From assembly GCA_036986275.1 (NCBI GenBank), contig BTRG01000075.1:1-9199 (forward strand): a DNA stretch of 9,199 bases, read 5' to 3'. Under the pieces are notes generated by a model that did no database searches, was not told the DNA's origin, and was given only the letters and a program-made list of their open reading frames with translations. A program made the position numbers and the translations under genes. The stretch comes from BTRG01 sp036986275 (GTDB lineage: Bacteria; Pseudomonadota; Gammaproteobacteria; Acidiferrobacterales; SZUA-150). This document shows, in pieces, positions 7,301-9,199 of this stretch (positions within the stretch are counted from its first letter, which is position 1; the number at the start of each line of letters is the position of its first letter).

Positions 7301-7679
7301 TTACGGATACCGGCGCCATTACCAAATACAGTAAAAATAGTAACCAGAAATGAAATGGGAATCGGCGAACGCAGTCCCGGGCCGCGGGTATTGACTCATC
7401 GCAAGAATTTTCCAGGTAGGTAACAATCGGTCGCGCAAAACGCATGAAATACCACAGTGAGAAAATAAACCAGAAGGCCATGAAAAGTGGCTCAAGCGGA
7501 TGGGTCATTACCGCGGCCATTTCCGGCACGCTCAGAATCTGCACATACAGAATAAATGATAGCCCGAAAATCGCCGGCACACTCCAGGCGATAAAGATCA
7601 GCAGACGAAACTTCTTACGAAATGTCTGCGCATCGATTGCCTCCATTGCATGGCTATTGGTAATGTCTACTTGAGTCAT
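4314..7679 (-). CDS. Membrane multi-sensor histidine kinase (6 TM-HAMP-GAF-PAS-PAS-PAS-HisKA-HATPase)
   Basis: This 1121-residue inner-membrane kinase autophosphorylates on His and passes phosphate to a response regulator. Six hydrophobic segments lie at about residues 26-49, 62-81, 110-134, 148-169, 187-208 and 218-238. A HAMP-like linker (about 240-297, with TDEIGVLATAYRNLL) follows, then a GAF domain (305-450) and three PAS domains (470-590, 600-718, 728-842). A coiled stretch leads to HisKA with H881 in SHDLRTPL and to HATPase with N995 (NLLGNAWKYT), DNGAGF (1025-1030) and GTGVGLA (1053-1059). All key catalytic residues are present. The start at 7679 (MTQVDITN) has GGAAAGGGA 11 nt upstream; the open frame runs on to 7838, but those residues are polar and not family-like. 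The usual HATPase end, GATIYFSLG, is followed by about 32 Gly/Asn/Gln-rich residues that overlap the regulator gene. The signal sensed is unknown; the membrane part has no periplasmic domain of size. Confidence 0.93.
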   Translation of the reverse strand: MTQVDITNSHAMEAIDAQTFRKKFRLLIFIAWSVPAIFGLSFILYVQILSVPEMAAVMTHPLEPLFMAFWFIFSLWYFMRFARPIVTYLENSCDESIPAARDCVRRFPFHFWLLFLLYLVMAPVSVIWAAELYAGFVSQPVDWFRINMVALIVSIIVGLPIFFLILDLFGRALSGVQMGKPHITVKTKVFLIGALVPLLIDTMLVQYYWSRTGFFTTETFIVWLFLELLAIGGSLIFVRSFGQSLAPLEAVFDGHQPLLGLELNALKSQSTDEIGVLATAYRNLLSTLQMQSEMLELNNWLLRKTGHSMSLESVANSVISIADRTMEGDMCFLLLHDAEQDELVGVAQTGAKFNAGGHFRVAMDEPSLAIMTFKQDQVFAIADVQTYPSCSPELRQRFKIQSALSAPLRLEGKPIGVLMSTSMKIRRDYSARDEAVIQDLAREAALAINTQRLNDQALQAQVTQHEKDELIELLMDSTEEAIYGVDFDGNCTFVNRACVEMLGYDNESELLGQGIHALIHHSWPDGSPHPRAECAVHIATLEQSSAHGDDEVYWRKDGSSFPIEYWSHPIRKEGEIVGTVVTFLDITERINTRKELVQSSERLGLAIDAGDIGVWEWDIATDRLDWSEKMEEIFGMQASEFKGEAQDFYDRVYPADMEMLAKDTSDALEKNTPFSVVYRIVKPDKSIGWVHCQANVKRDASGKSVGMIGVLTDITAQKEADQVVYRLKSTLDMTTDCVFMFDPETLKFNYVNLGAINQVGYSEQEMLDMSPVDIKPEFDEQAFRQMIQPMLDGELKQHQFETIHRRKNGDLIPVEISLSYVQPANEPARFVAIVHDITARKRAEGELREHRDHLEEMVDARTNELQVVNKELEAFAYSVSHDLRTPLRSIDGFSLALLEDYRDKLDKDGRDYLSRIRGGAQKMAELIDDLLELSRVTRSRLKCEAIDLSAMTSEVLNELAAREPKRQVDTRIAEGIIVRGDRRLLKVVMDNLLGNAWKYTGKKEKPEIEFGVMEKNGEIVYYVRDNGAGFDMKYADKLFGAFQRLHTSKEFSGTGVGLATVQRIVHRHGGRTWAEAEQDSGATIYFSLGVNGGGDNGQQENTTGGGQPRRRGFNIAGVEEK
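4396..4403 (-). promoter_or_regulatory. Strong ribosome binding site of the response regulator inside the kinase gene
   Basis: On the minus strand the site reads GGAGGTGA, an almost perfect match to the anti-Shine-Dalgarno sequence. It lies within the kinase reading frame, where it encodes part of a Gly-Gly-Gly stretch. It decides the regulator start at 4393. Confidence 0.8.
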
Positions 7680-8241
7680 TCTACTGGAATTCCCTTTCCT
7701 GATACCTACAACACCGGATCGCTGGTGGTAACTGACACGACCATTTATTTTGGATTGGCCGTACTCAATATTGCTATTACGATTACTTGAATAACCCCTG
7801 CGGCAACCAATAGTTGTTGGTTGCTCTGGATGACCCAAGAGTCTGTCACAATGCCGGTTGCATCGCTATCTCGGTTGCTCTCAATAAAACCTGAGTGTCA
7901 TTACTAAATATATGGGATATTGCACCAAGTTTGTCTTCCACTGTTTCCGTCAGCTACACCTGATACAGCGCATTGTCTGCATGTAGTTTCATGTCTGTGA
8001 TGGTAGCACGTAAAACATAGGTAGCAACGATTTACCGATGCTATTATGAGGTAGATTTACCACAAGGGAGGCATGGTCTCAACAACCACAATACAAGTAA
8101 AACAGGAATTCAGAACCGTTTATTACCCTGCTATCCAGGTTGCAGTGTAAGCAGTGTTTTACTCCTACTCACATTAACTGTACAGACCAGGGCAACCGCT
8201 TTGCATTGTTTCACACAGCAATACTTCTGAACAATCGATAA
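7680..8241. other. Non-coding stretch upstream of the kinase gene
   Basis: I see no convincing gene in these 560 nt on either strand. It must hold the kinase promoter (minus strand), but no clear -35/-10 pair stands out. It contains a perfect 8-bp hairpin (7803-7824) and six copies of GGTTGC or its complement between 7803 and 8197. Confidence 0.55.
7803..7824. repeat. Perfect 8-bp inverted repeat upstream of the kinase gene
   Basis: GCAACCAA (7803-7810) and TTGGTTGC (7817-7824) are exact reverse complements around a 6-nt loop. It is centred about 135 nt upstream of the kinase start, with no T-run on either side. An operator for a dimeric regulator or an mRNA leader hairpin are both possible. 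Confidence 0.5.
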
Positions 8242-8661
8242 AAAACCACATCACAACAACCCGTCACTTACCAAGATATCGAACATGCAGAGCCCAGGGC
8301 TCTGAAATACCTCGAGGACCCGATCTACATCATTGACCTGGAAGGTCATATCCTGTATGCCAACCAGGCTCTATACAAAAGTGAAGAAAGTCCCTCTCCA
8401 TGGCCCCCCAGGCCTATCTCTCGACCAGTTTCTGGTCTCACCTCCTCTCTGGACTCGTGTTCCTGCGTACCTGAACCATGCACGTCATCCTGCATCTGAC
8501 CTCCATGGACGGCGCACGAATGTGCGAGTATCACAAAAAAAACCAGGACAGTCTGTAACAACTGGAGGGAATGTAAAAATTGTTGGGAACAAGCCTTGCC
8601 TTGCAGTCGTCCCTTCGGCCAAAATGCCATGGGCGAATCGATCAGAGATTCCCAATATTAA
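8242..8661 (+). pseudogene. Decayed PAS-domain sensor gene fragment
   Basis: From 8242 one frame reads TYQDIEHAEPRALKYLEDP and then IYIIDLEGHILYANQAL, which is a good match to the first half of a PAS domain (strands A and B and the asparagine of the YANQA turn). That frame begins after a stop at 8239 and has no ATG, GTG or TTG before the match. After about 8390 the match is lost. In a second frame, 8478-8555 reads ILHLTSMDGARMCEYHKKN, resembling the last PAS strands, and then hits TAA. Back in the first frame, 8563-8658 gives CKNCWEQALPCSRPFG, a Cys-rich piece, before the stop at 8659. Pieces in different frames with stops and no start indicate a broken gene. The PAS call for the first piece is fairly firm; the second is weaker and the Cys-rich piece is speculative. 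Confidence 0.55.
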
Positions 8662-8681
8662 TAATTTTTAGGAATAGAGCA

Positions 8682-9059
8682 TTGGATAAATCTAAATATT
8701 TCTATCGAACTGTAGTCTTTGCCAAGCAGGGAGATAAAGTGATGTTGGTTGATTTAGATGACCCTGAGAAAGAAACACCGCCGCTTGAGTCCTGGCTGGG
8801 TCTGGTTGTTGCATTGGCCGATGGTCAACATACTATTCAACAGCTTCTTGATTATATGACAGATCATTATGGTGGTAAGCCACCTGAGAATCTCGAGAAA
8901 ACCATCGAATCTGTTATAGGACGCCTTACCGAAACCGACGTTATCAAACTGGCCGATGAAGCATTTAACCTGCCCTATTATTTATCACGTTCGGCAGATA
9001 AACTGAATATTGAAATGGCTAAGCAGGTAATGGCCGATGATGGTTATCGCCAGAACTAA
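8682..9059 (+). CDS. Small PqqD-like protein (RRE-type winged-helix fold suspected)
   Basis: This 125-residue protein has the PqqD pattern. A beta hairpin (about residues 9-25, TVVFAKQGDKVMLVDLDD) is followed by ALADGQHTIQQLLDYMTDHYGG and ESVIGRLTETDVIKLADE. PqqD-family domains bind leader peptides or partner enzymes in peptide-modification systems, but many stand-alone members have no known role. TTG at 8682 is preferred: AGGA (8670-8673) lies 8 nt before it and it keeps the beta hairpin. ATG at 8742 also has a good site (AGGGAGA, 8728-8734) but would cut the hairpin and give 105 residues. The C-terminal extension, LPYYLSRSADKLNIEMAKQV, goes beyond a minimal PqqD domain. The stop overlaps the next gene by 20 nt, so the two form an operon. 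The sequence looks somewhat AT-richer than the genes to the left. No radical SAM enzyme or precursor peptide is visible in the window. Confidence 0.65.
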   Translation: MDKSKYFYRTVVFAKQGDKVMLVDLDDPEKETPPLESWLGLVVALADGQHTIQQLLDYMTDHYGGKPPENLEKTIESVIGRLTETDVIKLADEAFNLPYYLSRSADKLNIEMAKQVMADDGYRQN

Positions 9060-9199
9060 ACACTTACAAGGCTCGCCATTGCAACAGAGTCTGAAGCGCG
9101 CCTCGAAGAAACTTGGTATTGACACTGAGATCCCATTTATCCTGGACCTTCCCTGTGGTCGCATTGAGGCCGAAGCCCTGGTGAAAGACTTTGGCTATG
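9040..9199 (+). CDS. Unidentified gene, 3'-truncated by window edge, coupled to the PqqD-like gene
   Basis: The frame opens with ATG at 9040 and stays open to the window end, giving 53 residues that begin MVIARTKHLQGSPLQQSLKR and end LPCGRIEAEALVKDFGY. I do not recognise the family. The start overlaps the preceding gene by 20 nt, typical of translational coupling; the ribosome site is weak (AGG at about 9024). The piece is soluble-looking, with an amphipathic basic segment followed by FILDLPCGR, where the single Cys could be functional. Its partnership with a PqqD-like protein suggests a shared function, which is inference only. Confidence 0.55.
   Translation, partial: MVIARTKHLQGSPLQQSLKRASKKLGIDTEIPFILDLPCGRIEAEALVKDFGY

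Noticed and set aside
7680..7838. N-terminal extension of the kinase frame to an ATG at 7838
   Set aside because: The 53 extra residues are polar and low in family character, and a ribosome site precedes the ATG at 7679. The 7803-7824 hairpin also lies in this part, which fits a leader better than coding sequence.
8073..8150. 25-residue open frame after AAGGGAGG
   Set aside because: The ribosome site is only 1 nt from the ATG, too close for good initiation, and the peptide has no recognisable feature. It could be revisited if transcripts are found.
8333..8671. 112-codon plus-strand frame over the PAS remnant
   Set aside because: It runs through the PAS match in the wrong frame and has no family-like sequence; the PAS pieces lie in the other two frames.
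8580..8681. Extension of the PqqD-like frame to TTG at 8580
   Set aside because: The added residues are low in character, overlap the decayed gene, and lack a convincing ribosome site compared with 8682.

Overview
The window looks like the chromosome of a ubiquinone-making proteobacterium, most likely a gammaproteobacterium. The evidence is a UbiM-type ubiquinone hydroxylase, an RhlE-type DEAD-box helicase, moderate GC content and an environmental-type multi-PAS sensor kinase. No phage, transposase, CRISPR or tRNA gene is visible. The taxonomic call is inference, because no ribosomal or other marker gene is present.

Layout. Positions 1-573 (+) hold the 3' part of a tandem universal stress protein. 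Positions 574-1084 are a roughly 510-nt non-coding stretch with several inverted repeats, including a symmetric 46-nt GGGCCC-bounded structure. Positions 1085-2413 (+) encode an RhlE-like RNA helicase starting at TTG and followed by a clear intrinsic terminator. A TATAAT box then precedes ubiM (2603-3808, +). Positions 3809-3949 separate convergent genes and hold two inverted-repeat elements, one with 9-nt periodicity. On the minus strand, 4314-7679 encodes a 1121-residue membrane hybrid of 6 TM, HAMP, GAF, 3 PAS, HisKA and HATPase. It is followed by a single-domain Rcp1/CheY-like response regulator (3950-4393) that overlaps the kinase gene by 80 nt out of frame. Positions 7680-8240 are non-coding and contain six copies of GGTTGC/GCAACC. 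Positions 8242-8661 hold a decayed PAS-domain gene whose pieces lie in different frames with stops. Positions 8682-9059 (+) encode a small PqqD-like protein, and an overlapping unidentified gene runs off the window end from 9040.

How the genes work together. The kinase and regulator form one translationally overlapping two-component pair; the regulator has no output domain, so it probably signals by protein contact or phosphotransfer. The Usp, RhlE and UbiM genes are separate transcription units for stress response, RNA remodelling and respiratory quinone synthesis. The PqqD-like gene and its overlapping partner start an operon whose remainder lies outside the window; this is the least explained part and the best lead for something new.
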